Notes: a model not told the origin generated them from the sequence alone. DNA of 64,000 nucleotides from Astatotilapia calliptera (GCF_900246225.1 NC_039308.1:33652256-33716255), one strand, 5' to 3'; shown: positions 23,101 through 34,045, counted from the stretch's first letter. Made by a program: numbers and translations.

Positions 23101-25390
23101 TAAAAACATGTGAGAGATGTATGTGTGTGCATATGTATATTTTTGTGAATTTGCACCCTCTGGCTTTTGTGCACAAGTGTGAGTTTGTGTGTTTGTGTTT
23201 GCAGAGGTCATGTATACAGAAGAGTTCAATCAGGTGCCACACACAGACCTACAAGTGCAGATTCAACGGGAATAACTCAGACCTCCCACGTCTTTCTGCG
23301 TCTGAGTCAACCTGTCATCATGCATCTTCCTCACACCCCACCACCCCCTCTCTCAACTCCTATTTCACCTTAATTTGTGTATTCTTCACCGCGGCCAAAT
23401 CTTTTATTAGAGGCTATTCTTCTTCTAACCGTAACATCTAAAACCTACGTGGAGCAGTGTAGCGAGGCCAGCTGGTAAGGCTCAGGCAGGAGTTTTCGAC
23501 AGAGCGATGAAGGAGAAGAGGCCGAGGAATAAACTAGTCCCTCAAGGGAGATATAAACATTTACCTTTCCATAAGGGGATGGCCGTAGCATTGCAAGCAG
23601 TTGGAAAAGAGGCACAGAGAAAGAAAAAAGGTGAAAGTAAAAGGAAGCAAGATAGATAGAAATGGAAGTGTGTGACTCATCAGTGGCCCTTAAAGCAGTT
23701 TATACAAACAACAGCAGCTGACCTGGACACTTCTTTTCTAAAATCCTTTTAACAACAAGCAGAGCAGATCATGTAAATATGACTGTAACCACCATCAGGT
23801 ATTAAACTGCAGTGACCAGAATGCATTCTGTGTTTAATGAGTAGTTTTAACATTTAACCCTGACTTACCCCCAAAAATCTAAGCAGTATGCTTTGCTGCG
23901 TCTGTTATTTTTTTATTGGGCTAACTTTTTTATTTTTATTTTTTTAAATCCACCTAACGTCACTTTGTATGGAGCAAAGAGCCACATAGTCTGCAGTCCC
24001 AACGAGCTGTTGGTAACACCACATTTAAATGTATTTATAGATCAATAATTAGTGGCTGATTTGCAGGCCAGGCTGTAATTATTTGGACTGTTACACTCGT
24101 CTTTGTTCTTTAAGCTCCGCACTTCAGCATTCAATTTGACATTTAAGAAATACACACTAATAAAGTCCTTAGTCTCATCTGCTTTCATGGGGATATTGCA
24201 CATGGAGAGGGGAAAACAGCATACAGGCGCTGTCCCACGCCTACGTCCTCCCATAACAGCGCAAACACAAGGTTGTAACCAACTGAATGAATCTTTCCTC
24301 ATTTTAGGTCGACAAAGGTTAATTCAAAACTTTTCTTTGACTTTCCAGATGCGCCACGTTGCACAATGTAGCCAACTTTATGTAAATGAGGAGCGTGCTA
24401 TTCGACACCCCCCTCGCTCAAAATGCAACGCGACACCACAAGAATGCATTGCATGACTGCTCACACAGGCTGTGAATTCTAAGTGTGGAAATGATGGCCC
24501 CTGTGGACATGTACCTTCACAGGAAAGAGGTTGCATGCAGCTCAGTTATTGCAATAACTATATAAAAAAGGACAGTAAGTGGTGATGTCAGGCAATAAAA
24601 GGTGATGGATAACATTCATTAGATAAGAAAGAAATGCCAGTGAACAAACCTCAGAATGTGCCTCTATGGTCCTTGGAGAATGCTCTTGTAAGGAGCTAAC
24701 ATCAGAGACTAAGGCTTGCAGTATTTCTGTGTGGATAGATTTGGACTGCATGAAAAGAAATGTCCTCTGCATTTTTTAACCACAAAGTAAGCTCATACAT
24801 TTGATTCATATTTTACTTGCAAAAACTGAAAATCTATGCAGAGGTGGGAAACCAGGCAAGGTTTGAAGTCTTTCATCATAACCATGTCTGCCTTTAGACC
24901 TGGTTGGATGAAACAAACGAGTCTAAAGCGGTTTGCTTTGAGTATTACTTGCATATATTTCCTCCCCAAGTGTTTCTTTTCCCACTCATATGGAAAACAA
25001 TTTAATAAAACATTTAATCACTTTAACAAAAGTCTTAGAAAAGTTGATATGAACACAGATACTTTCATGTAATTTTGTTGTATGCGATTGGGATGCATCT
25101 GCTTTATGAATAGAGTCAAGCTCAGCTGCATATGTATTAGATCACTTGATCTCAGTGCCCTTTTATTTGGTTTTAGTTTTTCTTATAAGCTATTGTAGCC
25201 ACTTCAGTTGACCATGCATCACTGATGACTTTGAATATTCATTTTCATCACTCTCTTTGGTACACACCGTAAAAACTATAAGAAAATAAAACAAAAACTT
25301 TACAGCACACTTCCCTCTGTCTTTTTCAAAATCTCTCATGTTTGCATGCGACAACAAAAAAATCCCAAATATGCTGAAAGGGGCCAGTGC
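20146..25390. other. Intergenic DNA, nothing recognised
   Basis: This long noncoding stretch has several C-rich patches (21379-21395, 21415-21450) and T-rich patches (23080-23100, 23925-23945). None of the short open frames has family features. Some parts, such as 21480-21710, look like ordinary unique sequence that could be conserved, but this cannot be tested here. Confidence 0.4.
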
Positions 25391-25652
25391 CTCTATAATG
25401 CTTTTCTATTTCAACTGAGCAAGCGTTTTGTTTTTCAAAGCACTTTTTACAGACCTCATTCCCTACTAGCGCTTTTTTCTATACTTAACCATCTTGTCTA
25501 GTATTTCCAAACACACTTGTACAGATGCATTTAGTCACTTAAGGTTCAGTAGCTTGAAGATACTTCAACATGCAGACTGGAGTGACCGGAGATCGATCCA
25601 CTACTTTTCCATTTGGTAGACAACCTGCTCTACCTCTTAAAGCCGTCACTCA
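25391..25652 (-). mobile_element. tRNA-derived SINE, nearly full length
   Basis: On the minus strand a tRNA-like head (GGCTTTAAGAGGTAGAGCAGG, A box at about 25628-25639) is followed by a B-box-like GGATCGATCTC (25590-25600). Next comes CAGTCTGCATGTTGAAGTATC, the conserved body motif of a widespread teleost tRNA-SINE. The 3' part contains AAAAAGCGCTAGTAGGGAAT, a decayed form of the usual 'AAAGCGCTATATAAA' tail. The copy is old, with many substitutions, and no flanking duplication is obvious. Confidence 0.7.
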
Positions 25653-26184
25653 AAATAGGTGTTACTGTCCAAATAAAGGTATATAGGCAGCATCGCATGC
25701 AGTATAAACAAGTTAAGGAGACACAAATCCCTTTGGGGTTGTGTCAGGAAGGACATCTAGCATAAAAATCTGCCAAATAAGGAAGCAGCTGAAAGCAGCT
25801 TTTACACAGAATGTAAACAAATAAAGGCTGCACCTGTGCACCTGGACCACATGCAAATTAAGGTTGTTTTGGGACTGTATGTGTTTCCTCTGCATCTGTT
25901 CTAGCTCTCACCACAATGTCGTGCTCTCGACTAAACTTCGGTCATATGACCAGTTACAATCTACATGAACCAAACGTTACATAAAGGCCACATTTTCCCT
26001 CTTCTTTTATACAGTTTTGATCATTTTTTAATAACTGAACTGTGTAAAATGTTTCTGGAACAGTTACGACTGCTTTTGCCTGCCTATAGGTATCTCACAT
26101 CTGCAAGCCACTTTGCAACCCACCTCTACCCAACTCTTCTTCATGCTGTGTCTGACACATAGTATAAAAGACTGAAGTAGCTGT
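25653..26184. other. Intergenic DNA, nothing recognised
   Basis: No gene, RNA or repeat is identified. Confidence 0.45.
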
Positions 26185-26445
26185 GAAGCTGTGATGTCAC
26201 CAATTGGTTTATCTCTACTTCATCTGTTCTGAAGTAGAGATGAGCATTCAAGCCATCGCCCTCTGCAACTGGATATGATGAAAGAGAAGGTGAGCTGACT
26301 ATGAGACCACAGTTTCAAAAGATCAAGGTTACAGCTGTGCTGTCCCCATAGACTCCTATAGAAAGGGAAGTATTTTTGCAACCTCAGGTATCGCCCTTAA
26401 ATCCAGCTTTAAGGCACTTCTGCATTGGCTTCGGAAGCTACAGTA
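26185..26445. repeat. Teleost dispersed repeat remnant
   Basis: The words GCTGTGATGTCACCAATTGG, CCATCGCCCTCTGCAACTGG, CCCCATAGACTCCTATAGAA and TTAAGGCACTTCTGCATTGG occur in the order of a repeat I know from many fish genomes (probably a nonautonomous DNA element). It is degraded, and the boundaries are approximate. Confidence 0.5.
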
Positions 26446-27816
26446 TGCCCCTTTTTTATACCGTCTGTGGCCCTGTCCTGTGCGGAGGTGTCGCTGCTGC
26501 TCTCCTGGGTCACAGAATCGAATCAGGCTGCCAAATACAAAATTATAGGACAGAAGATAGGATTGAGCTTCTAAAGACTGTTGTTAATGTATAGCTTTTT
26601 CTTTTGTTTCATGTTTTTTCTCCACATCATATAAATATAAATTGGAAATATAAAGTCAAGATTTCACTTAAGATCTTTTTTAGCCGTGCATACACAAAGC
26701 CCGAATTAATCAACAAAACATAAATGACTCAAGCTGTTACAGCAGATATTTAACTTTTAGTAATAAAAAGAAGCAATTTGTTCAGTTCTTTGCTTGCAAG
26801 ATAGAAATATTGAAATGGATTTTTCTTTACAGAGCACAACGTGATTACAGTCTGTTTACCAGCTGCTAATGGAAGAGGACTGGGAGGCTGTAATGCCTGT
26901 GTCACTACATAAACACTCAGTGGCACTTTGATGGTGCTCCTTTATTGCAGATTGCATTCATAAACAACAGGGGGAAAAAAAAGCTGAACAATCTGCACCC
27001 TCGCTCTGCTTATGTGTGTGTGTGATTCAGAACTCCTGTGGAAAAACTGTGTGTGATACATACATCAAAATGAAATCTCATTCCTCTCTGTGTGTGACAG
27101 TCGAATCATAAGGCCATGAGAAACATTAGGATGCTGTGTGTTGTGCTGGCAGCCCCACTGACCCTAATTTATAATGACTCCATTGTCTTGGGGAACACAG
27201 ACGTATATCAGGCATAAATGAAGTAGGACAGGCACTTTAGCTGGGGAGATGAGGTGATTATAGCTCATGGATTAGTCTGCCTGGGTGAGGTGGATCATCA
27301 GCCCCGGGGTGTGCGCACACACATACACACATGCATGCACATGCACAAAAGTAGAATACGCTCAAACACGCACACACAAATCACTTGACCAGCCGGTTTG
27401 CGTATGCACACTGATGAGTTTGCAAGACGCACACATGCATGCACACTTGTGCACACACAATGACCTCACAAGAAAGCCAAACCAAACACAGCGTACGGTG
27501 GATTTACTGTAAACAAAGCCAACGGGAACATGAGCACAGCGTTGCCGAGTTCGGGTTCAGCTTGCTCCCTAGCCTTCTTAGGATGTGTGGTGCACAGCAG
27601 GCGTGTGTCACGGTCGTTTCACAAGATTTTTTTCCCATGACTTTATGTATTTGCATGTGGTTCTTTGCCAGTTACAGGAACAGAGAGCTGTTTCATAATG
27701 GCAGTACAAGTGTAGTCAGACTTAATTCAGTAATCCAGGAAGTTTTGTTTGATTGAGGTGGTTTAAAAAGTTTGACCTTAGATATAATTAAAGAATATTC
27801 CTTAGAAAAACAAGTC
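26446..27816. other. Intergenic DNA, CA/TG-rich in part
   Basis: This is noncoding sequence with imperfect CA repeats at about 27310-27460, which generate His/Thr-rich frames. No genes are seen. Confidence 0.45.
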
Positions 27817-27973
27817 ATGGTAAATGGCCTGTATTTGTATAGCGCTTTTCTAGTCCCTAAGGACGCCAAAGCACTTTCGCAACCAGTCATCCACCCACTT
27901 GTGATGATAAGCTACATTGTAGCCACAGCCACCCTGGGGCGCACTGACAGAGGCAAGGCTGCCGGACACTGAC

Positions 27974-27981
27974 GCCACCGG
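27974..27981. repeat. hAT target-site duplication, left copy
   Basis: GCCACCGG lies directly before the left terminus TAGGGTTGCCAAC and is repeated exactly at 29736-29743. An 8-bp duplication is diagnostic of the hAT superfamily. Confidence 0.9.
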
Positions 27982-29735
27982 TAGGGTTGCCAACTCCCTG
28001 AAAAATAAATAAGGGACACCTCGGGCGACCCAGTTGTCTTCACCCTTCCCAGTGTGGTGAATTTTCTAGCTCTTTTTTTGTGTGTGAAATTATTTTTTTA
28101 ACCATTTGACTTGAAGTTGATTTAAGTAGATGCATATTCTATTCTTTGTGATATGAACACATGTGAAACAAATGATCATTTAGCCATTTATTTTTAGCTC
28201 AAAATGACAACATTAACACAGTAAAACAGGTCTCTTTCTTAAACAGAAGCCTGTCATGCTTAACTTTTGAGAATATAAGTAAATCTTTCTTTAAAAGCAC
28301 TCTGTCCTGCTTAACTTAAAATAATAGAAAACAATAGAAAGAAAAATATTCTTGTAACAGTGAACATTTAGTGCATTTAGTACAATTGGCTTCAGTTGAG
28401 GTATTATTTCAGCTTTTCTAAAGCTAATCAGCTGCTCCTGTTTGTAAACCCGCTTGTTCCCATGATTACGCATCATAACTCATCATCATTATTCATCTAT
28501 GTATTACTTTTATGTATTAGTCATCAATTTGTTGTAATCATCTATCCTTGCAGTTGTTTATTACACAAAATAAATTATATTATCACACTTCTGGCCACAT
28601 AGCGCTGATATTCACTGCACATGCCCATATTAACTTTTTCCAGCCAGGTGTTTTCCTTTTCCCATTCTTCCCTTTCTCTGAGGGGAACAAACATTGCTGC
28701 TCTAATGCTGGGCTCACACTGTGCGGTTTTTGGCCCATTTTGAGCCGATTTTTGAGTGATTGGACCGATTTTGGCCTTCATCGTGCGTCGTGTAGTATAC
28801 GTGGGGTAACGAGAAGTGATTAACACCTCACGACCAGCTCCCGATCATCAATCGCTCGTGAGGGTGTCACCACAGGCGCTCACACTGCTCACGCGCAAAC
28901 GTAAACGTTGGTGAAAAAGACGGCGCAGCACGGCTGTGCAGCGTGCGATCTGGACACAAGCGATGGAGGCACAACTTGTAGAACTTTGGAGCCTTTTCGA
29001 TGTGGCATCACAAAATTATCACGACCACAACAACCGTGAAAATAGTTGGATTTACACTGCTGCTCAATCGCTGCTGCCTGATCAATGTTTTTCATTAGCA
29101 ATTTAGCAAAGTTGATGGTAGTGGTGTGTCTGTGTGAGTGAAAGACAGAGAGAGCGAGCGACAGATTTTCTGTTATAACCTTCATGTTATGGAGGCACAG
29201 TGTGAGCACTCAGGTCGCATCAGAGCATCGGGCGGTATAGTGTGAGAGTACATCGTGACATACGAACTTCTAACCCCTGCGAGTCAATCGTGCAGTTTGA
29301 GCAGGAGCTGAATAACGTGACTGAAAAAAATCGCACAGTGTTTGCCCAGCTTTAGGTGTACTGTCATCCGAGACTTGCACCGCAGAGTCGGCGTTTGTTC
29401 CCCTGTTGGCCATGCTTCTTGTTGTGGTCATCTGTTGTCTTCCGGTATTTTACTCCGCAAGCGACCTTTCCTCGACCAATGAGATGAGCGGTAATCTGAA
29501 TTGTCATACTCGAATTGTCATAAGTGTGCTGTCAGCTCATTGGTCACAAAGCAGGAGAGGGGCTGGGAATTATGTTTTCAAACAAAGTGTTAATTCCATA
29601 AACATTTATAGACTACTTTTGATTCTCACTGTATTACGGGACAAAGTGCGTCCCTTATTAGCTCAATACGGGACGTGTACTTTTGTTTCGAAATACGGGA
29701 CGATTCCGTATTTTAAGGGACGGTTGGCAACCCTA
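27982..29735. mobile_element. Nonautonomous hAT element, 1754 bp
   Basis: The termini TAGGGTTGCCAAC (27982-27994) and GTTGGCAACCCTA (29723-29735) form a 13-bp perfect inverted repeat. Looser similarity continues inward (AAGGGAC words on both sides). The element is flanked by the perfect 8-bp duplication GCCACCGG. Both features fit the hAT superfamily. No open frame resembles a hAT transposase, so the copy depends on other elements for movement. It sits within an older inverted-repeat element and itself carries a 644-bp insert. Confidence 0.88.
28707..29350. mobile_element. Inner inverted-repeat element inside the hAT
   Basis: The left terminus GCTGGGCTCACACTGTGCGG (28707-28726) and the right terminus, read on the minus strand, GCTGGGCAAACACTGTGCGA (from 29350) match at 17 of 20 positions. 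Both then enter T-rich sequence. This is a MITE-like structure with a 644-bp body. Repeated words such as GAGCCGATTTTTGAGTGATT follow the left end. I cannot see a clean target duplication: the flanks are CTCTAAT and TTTAGGT, which share only a possible TA. PIF/Harbinger or another family is possible. Confidence 0.65.
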
Positions 29736-29743
29736 GCCACCGG
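29736..29743. repeat. hAT target-site duplication, right copy
   Basis: GCCACCGG is identical to 27974-27981 and directly follows the right terminal inverted repeat. Confidence 0.9.
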
Positions 29744-30114
29744 GGCCTCTGATCACCACCAGTAGGCAACAGGTGAAGTGTCTTGCCCAAGGACACAACA
29801 CTGGAATTACTCCTTGGAAAGCTCTTCTTTACTGCTGTGCTGTGAACATGAACCTTCTTTATACCAAAAACTTTGTGGTTGAAAATAAACCTGTTGCTGA
29901 AGTGCACTTCCTCCCATGTCCACTTGAGGCTCTCTTCAAAACTGAGTTAATTCCCACAGACTACCATGTGGGCAGCTGTGGCTACAACTGTAGCTTGCCT
30001 CCACCAGTGTGTGAATGTGTGTGTGAATGGGTGGATGACTGGGTGTGCAAAGCGCTATGGGGTCCCTAGGGGGGACTAGTAAAAAGCACTATACATATAC
30101 AGGCCATTTACCAT

Positions 30115-30279
30115 TTAAAATTACTTTACAGCAGAAATAAACATCATTACAGACTTTTACCCAAACAGTTTTGATCTTGGGTTGCTGCACACTACTTAAT
30201 AGGCTAATTCAGGTCACTAGCTTGACACTTCCACTGGTATTTGAAGCCTTTTTAATTATTTATCTGACACACTGTTTAT
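30115..30279. other. Intergenic DNA, nothing recognised
   Basis: A short stretch between two repeats with no features seen. Confidence 0.4.
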
Positions 30280-30430
30280 AAGGTTGGGGAAACCTGCAGT
30301 CAGCTGAGACTGAAGAAGTCACTTGGATGAGTGACGAAACGTTTCTCCCACAGAAAACGCTACGTCCAGATCAACAGAATCAACCTTTTGGGATTTACTT
30401 ACCTGGATGATTGAGTACGCATCAAGACAT
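30280..30430 (+). repeat. Teleost retroposon-type repeat fragment
   Basis: The words GAGACTGAAGAAGTCACTTG, GATGAGTGACGAAACGTTTC, CGCTACGTCCAGATCAACAG and TACCTGGATGATTGAG occur in an order I recognise from a common fish repeat, probably the coding end of a retroelement. The exact family is uncertain, and only about 150 bp survive. Confidence 0.55.
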
Positions 30431-32560
30431 ATTTATCTGACAGATAATACAGGTTAGGATCATCCAAGAAGTTTGGATTCCATTGTTTTGGTGAGTGAAA
30501 TTCAAGTTAGTTGTAGGTAATGCAGCCATATGGGTTCAACTTGCTTACCAACTTAGCTATAACTAGACCATATCTTAGAGCTCTGAAACACAAAAATGAT
30601 AAACAGTCAACTGAAAAAGAGTTTTCACCGGACTCTCTGCAGTCCTGTGAAGAACTAAGTCCAGCCTTACCGCTTCCATAGGAATTAAGAAGGTAAATAG
30701 CAGCCAGGTTCTGATAATCAAATGAACCTGATTAAGTGATCATCCGGAACCTGACAAAACTTCTTTAAAAGCAGGAGTTTTGGGGTGTTGTGGGGATGTG
30801 GTAACACAATGCATATATGGTTTTTCCAAATTCACCCAGCAATGTTCAGAGAAACTTCAGAAAACCTAAGCGGTGTTTCTACAAGCTCTTGAGTCATGGG
30901 CTGTACTTACTTAGAGTCAAACTTTCTCTTTTACATGACTGTAGTAGCCCACAAAACAATAGAAGATCTAATGGTACTGACATCAATCTTTTCTATAGTC
31001 TGTGGTTTATACTTACTGTTTGTAAGAACATACTGTGGAGCACCCAGGTGTCAGGTTCAGTGCAGAGCAGCATTTTCTTTCATGCTGGAAGATACTGATG
31101 ACAGGAGCTCTATAAGTGAAGATGTTCCCAAAGCTAGCGATGAGGATGAAATGGTTTATTTGCCATTTCTCAGAAAACTGATGAACGCCCACCTACCCAG
31201 CATCAAATGACAGAGACAGATACCAGCTAACATCTGAACATGCAACAGGCACTCTTGGAGAACACTGCACATAAAAGACTCAGTGGATAAAAACATATTG
31301 AAACCATCTTTCTCTGAGGCAGCTGTGTGAACCACTTAACCACTCAGCTGCGGAGTCCCACTCAGAAAAACATTTGATTTGATTTACTGTATAAGGCATT
31401 TGATGTGATAATTTGATGTGATATCTACCCTATGCCCTTTCACTTTCACATCATTTCAAGCTGCTCTCACCCCAAAGCTTGCCTCCTGGTAAAATAAGAA
31501 AAGAGTGGGGGTGGTGGGTATCTCATCATGTGGAGGGAAAAAAAGTATTTTCTTCTCATTCATTTAACTGTTGCTTTTATTGAAGCAATTTCACATTGTG
31601 CTCTGAGTAGTTTTTAAAAACTGAGCTAAACTTTGAAGGAGGCGAGATGGAGTTCAGCCGGCCTTTTTCAGCTGGAATAAATCAAGCTGTTAGTGAACAG
31701 AAGCCACAGTGTGAAGAGCGACTGTTTAGTGTCTTAGTGCAGTTTACAATCCTCTTGCTGAGCCCAGTGGCACTCAGACGAGCTTCCTCGGTGGTACTGT
31801 TGTTATAAGGAGGATTAGTTCAACCACCAGGCTGAGCTCTATCTGCGTCTGCCTCGGTGCGGAAAGAAAATCTCACCTGATGACATTTATGTAGCCTAAA
31901 CACCCCGAAACACACAATTTACTTTAATTAGTTAATATAATCTCGTCTCTCATGAGCACAGTGTTGCAATCTTCCTTAAAAAAAAACTGACCCTCCGTGG
32001 ATCCTCGTGATCTGTGGAGCTTTTCCTGTGACCACCACTACGTGGCGCACTGAGTCATAAACTCAAACCAGCACACATGGCAGGGTGCACATGCACAGCA
32101 CTGGAAGCTATGAAACAAAGGTCTTATAATGCCTGTGTGTGGCCATGGAAAAAAAAAGAAAGAGAATAAAAAATAAACCCGGTTTCCATTTGTTCAGACA
32201 ATAAAATATTTGGCTATTTAGAGAAAATGGAAATGTTGTTTTTTCTCTCCAAGAAAACAAGAGAAAACTCTGCCAGCAGAGCGCTTGAGATCGTTTTACA
32301 GGTTTGAGAATGGCAGCTTCCCAAGTGAAAACAGTGCTTTCGGGGGAAAAAAACAGAAAATGAAATTAAAAAGCTTGTTTTCAGGCCACCAGAAGAGCTC
32401 TTTATTGACATAATTATGTCAGTAAATCCATTAAACGACTGTTTGAAACGCAATCTGCACGCTGGTGTCACATTTGAATAAAACTTTTCAAGTAGAAAAT
32501 GAAACTTGGACACTAGGAGAATGGCTGCTTAGTGAAAATGAAGCTGAACCAGTGAAAGTG
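30431..32560. other. Upstream flank of efna5, nothing recognised
   Basis: No coding exon or repeat is assigned. An open frame at 30896-31210 reads as hydrophobic then acidic, but it shows no known domain, splice context or initiation evidence. A/T-rich patches increase towards 32100-32220. Confidence 0.4.
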
Positions 32561-33080
32561 GCTGGTTGCGCAGCGATCTGAGGTCTGTCTGCGGGCCCGT
32601 GGGAAGCCCGCACACACCAGCCACCCTCCCTCAAACCCTCTCACCCCCTCGAGTAGGAGAAGATGTGTTGTTTTTGAAAGCGAAACGCACGTCGTTCAAA
32701 AAATCCAAAGCCGATGGGAGAGCGCGCACCCGTGAAACTGTACACTGCAAGAAATATCTGCAACAACAAACACCGCTGCAGCGGCTCGGCTCCAAAACCC
32801 CACCGTGAAGAACTTGATTATGACCCCCACCTCCCCCGTGCACGAGCACGACAAATAATATGGTGAATTTGTGAGGTTGGATCATTTTTTCATTCAAAAA
32901 AACGATCTCCTCGGGGAGAAATGGTTTATTTAAAAGTGGGAAAAAGCAAAAATAGCCGATGAATCCAGGTTTTATTTGACTTATTTTCCTGGGAAAAGAG
33001 AATCAAGAAGACTGAACAGTCCGAGCTCTAGCCTCTCAACTGTCAAGATTTTTTTCCAGTGTTCCCCGGCTGGCCCGGTA

Positions 33081-33128
33081 GAAGAGAGAGAGGGAGGGAG
33101 GGAGAGAGAGAGAGAGGGGGGGGGGGGG
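33081..33128 (+). repeat. GA tract ending in a G run
   Basis: A polypurine tract of GAGA/GGGA units ends in an uninterrupted run of about thirteen G. It lies in the efna5 promoter or far leader and could form unusual DNA structure or be length-variable. Confidence 0.9.
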
Positions 33129-33163
33129 TAGAGGAGGAGAAGGGGGGGTTGGTCCGGGAGAGC

Positions 33164-33262
33164 ATGGCAGCGGGAGCCACACGGCGCTGCTTTTACTTGC
33201 TTCGCACCGCTTCTGGCGCGCTCTCGGTTACGTGGCAGAGCGGCTCGTCGGGGGACATTTAA
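33164..33262 (+). other. Upstream ORF 1 of the efna5 leader (32 codons)
   Basis: The ATG at 33164 has a strong initiation context (A at -3, G at +4) and reads MAAGATRRCFYLL... to a TAA at 33262. If transcription starts upstream of it, this frame could lower efna5 translation. No resemblance to a known peptide is seen, and whether it is in the mRNA is unknown. Confidence 0.35.
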
Positions 33263-33748
33263 CCTGAAGACCGCGCGCGTTTACACGAGAGCTTTGTTAT
33301 CTCGTGCTGTTGCTCTCGGTCGCTTGGATAGGAGAGATCGGACAGCTGCGGATTCAGCCGGAGCTCAAGCTGCTGCTTTGAGTGGTTGTCGCTGGATCCA
33401 CGGGGAGCCAGAGGAGAGGTCCCGAGCTGACGAGAGCGGCGACACGGGGACTGGGTGTCTGCGCTTTTTCTTTTTAAAACCTCTGCGCTACCAGGAACAC
33501 TTTCCTGCTGCTTCTTTTATTCTAAAAGACACGCACACACACATATATATATAATTCTTCTGTACTGCGTAGATTGCGCAGGGCTGCCTCCTGTTTTGAA
33601 CTGTTTCACTGCGAGTTGGAGAAACTGTTCGCTGCGCGGTGCGGAGTTGAGCCGTGGATGAAACGGTGATTTTGTGGTGTCTCTTGATTTAAAGTAGATC
33701 CGATCGAGGAAATGATCTGACTGCTAAAACCCCAAGTTGCTGCTTTAA

Positions 33749-33811
33749 ATGAAGAAGACGGCGTTTAAGCTCCAGATACAGAAGAATAGAGCTCCATCTT
33801 TAAGGAAATAA
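33749..33811 (+). other. Upstream ORF 4 of the efna5 leader (20 codons)
   Basis: An ATG at 33749 opens a lysine-rich 20-codon frame ending TAA at 33811, 110 bp before the efna5 start. Two even shorter frames lie just before it: ATG at 33658 (three codons) and ATG at 33712 (two codons). Being close to the coding start, these three are likely to be in the mRNA. Confidence 0.4.
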
Positions 33812-33920
33812 AAGTGGACTGTCATTCACACAGGCACAACCAGCACACATCAGAGCTTTTAAACCTGATTCAAGAAGGACTTTCGGCCAATTTTCAGTTC
33901 ATCGGAGTTCCACAGCAATT

Positions 33921-34045
33921 ATGCCGCAGGTGGACATGATCCTCTTCCTCATCCTCATCATTGGGATGTGCGTGTACGGCCAGGACCCTGCTTCCAAGGT
34001 GGTGTCCGACCGCTATGCCGTCTTCTGGAACAGAACCAACCCCAA
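33921..34045 (+). CDS. efna5: Ephrin-A5, first coding exon (partial gene)
   Basis: Ephrin-A5 is a GPI-anchored cell-surface ligand of EphA receptors (and EphB2), used in axon guidance and tissue boundary formation. The exon encodes 41 full codons plus two bases of codon 42. Residues 1-20 are a signal peptide with a hydrophobic core (MILFLILIIGM), cleaved probably after G20. Mature sequence starts QDPASKVVSDRYAVFWN, almost the same as mammalian EFNA5 (QDPGSKVVADRYAVYWN), and begins the receptor-binding domain. N37-R-T is an N-glycosylation sequon at the conserved site. The 125-nt length and phase-2 exit match my recollection of human EFNA5 exon 1. The ATG has A at -3 and no in-frame alternative fits. 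Later exons, including the GPI signal, lie beyond the window. The efna5a and efna5b paralogues cannot be distinguished; other A-type ephrins fit less well. Confidence 0.93.

Larger units (their letters stand above)
27817..30114. mobile_element. Outer inverted-repeat element, interrupted by a hAT insertion
   Basis: The left edge (from 27817) reads ATGGTAAATGGCCTGTATTT. The right edge, read inward from 30114 on the minus strand, reads ATGGTAAATGGCCTGTATAT. Both continue with a TATAGCGCTTTT-like segment and ACTAGTCCC, then CAGTCATCCACCCA and GCTACA(G/T)TGTAGCCACAG. The inverted arms are therefore about 130-160 bp long. The unit is a known kind of teleost dispersed repeat. Its internal sequence GCGCCACCGG...CTCTGACCACCACCAGTAGG is split at 27981/29736 by the hAT element listed separately. 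No host coding sequence is present. Confidence 0.7.
32560..33920 (+). promoter_or_regulatory. efna5: CpG-rich promoter and 5' leader of efna5
   Basis: CpG dinucleotides, scarce elsewhere in the window, are frequent here. They are densest at 33160-33440, where stretches such as CCGCGCGCG occur. A purine tract (33081-33128) precedes the dense part. The TATA-like TATTTAAAAG at 32926-32935 and the TA run at 33543-33553 are possible core elements, but neither is decisive. The start of transcription cannot be placed from sequence. There is no acceptor site that must be used before the start codon, so the leader is probably continuous with exon 1. CpG-island promoters with long leaders are typical of vertebrate ephrin genes. 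Confidence 0.6.

Noticed and set aside
29406..29765. 119-codon frame with a hydrophobic start
   Set aside because: It lies inside the hAT element and runs across its right terminus and target duplication, so it cannot be a host gene.
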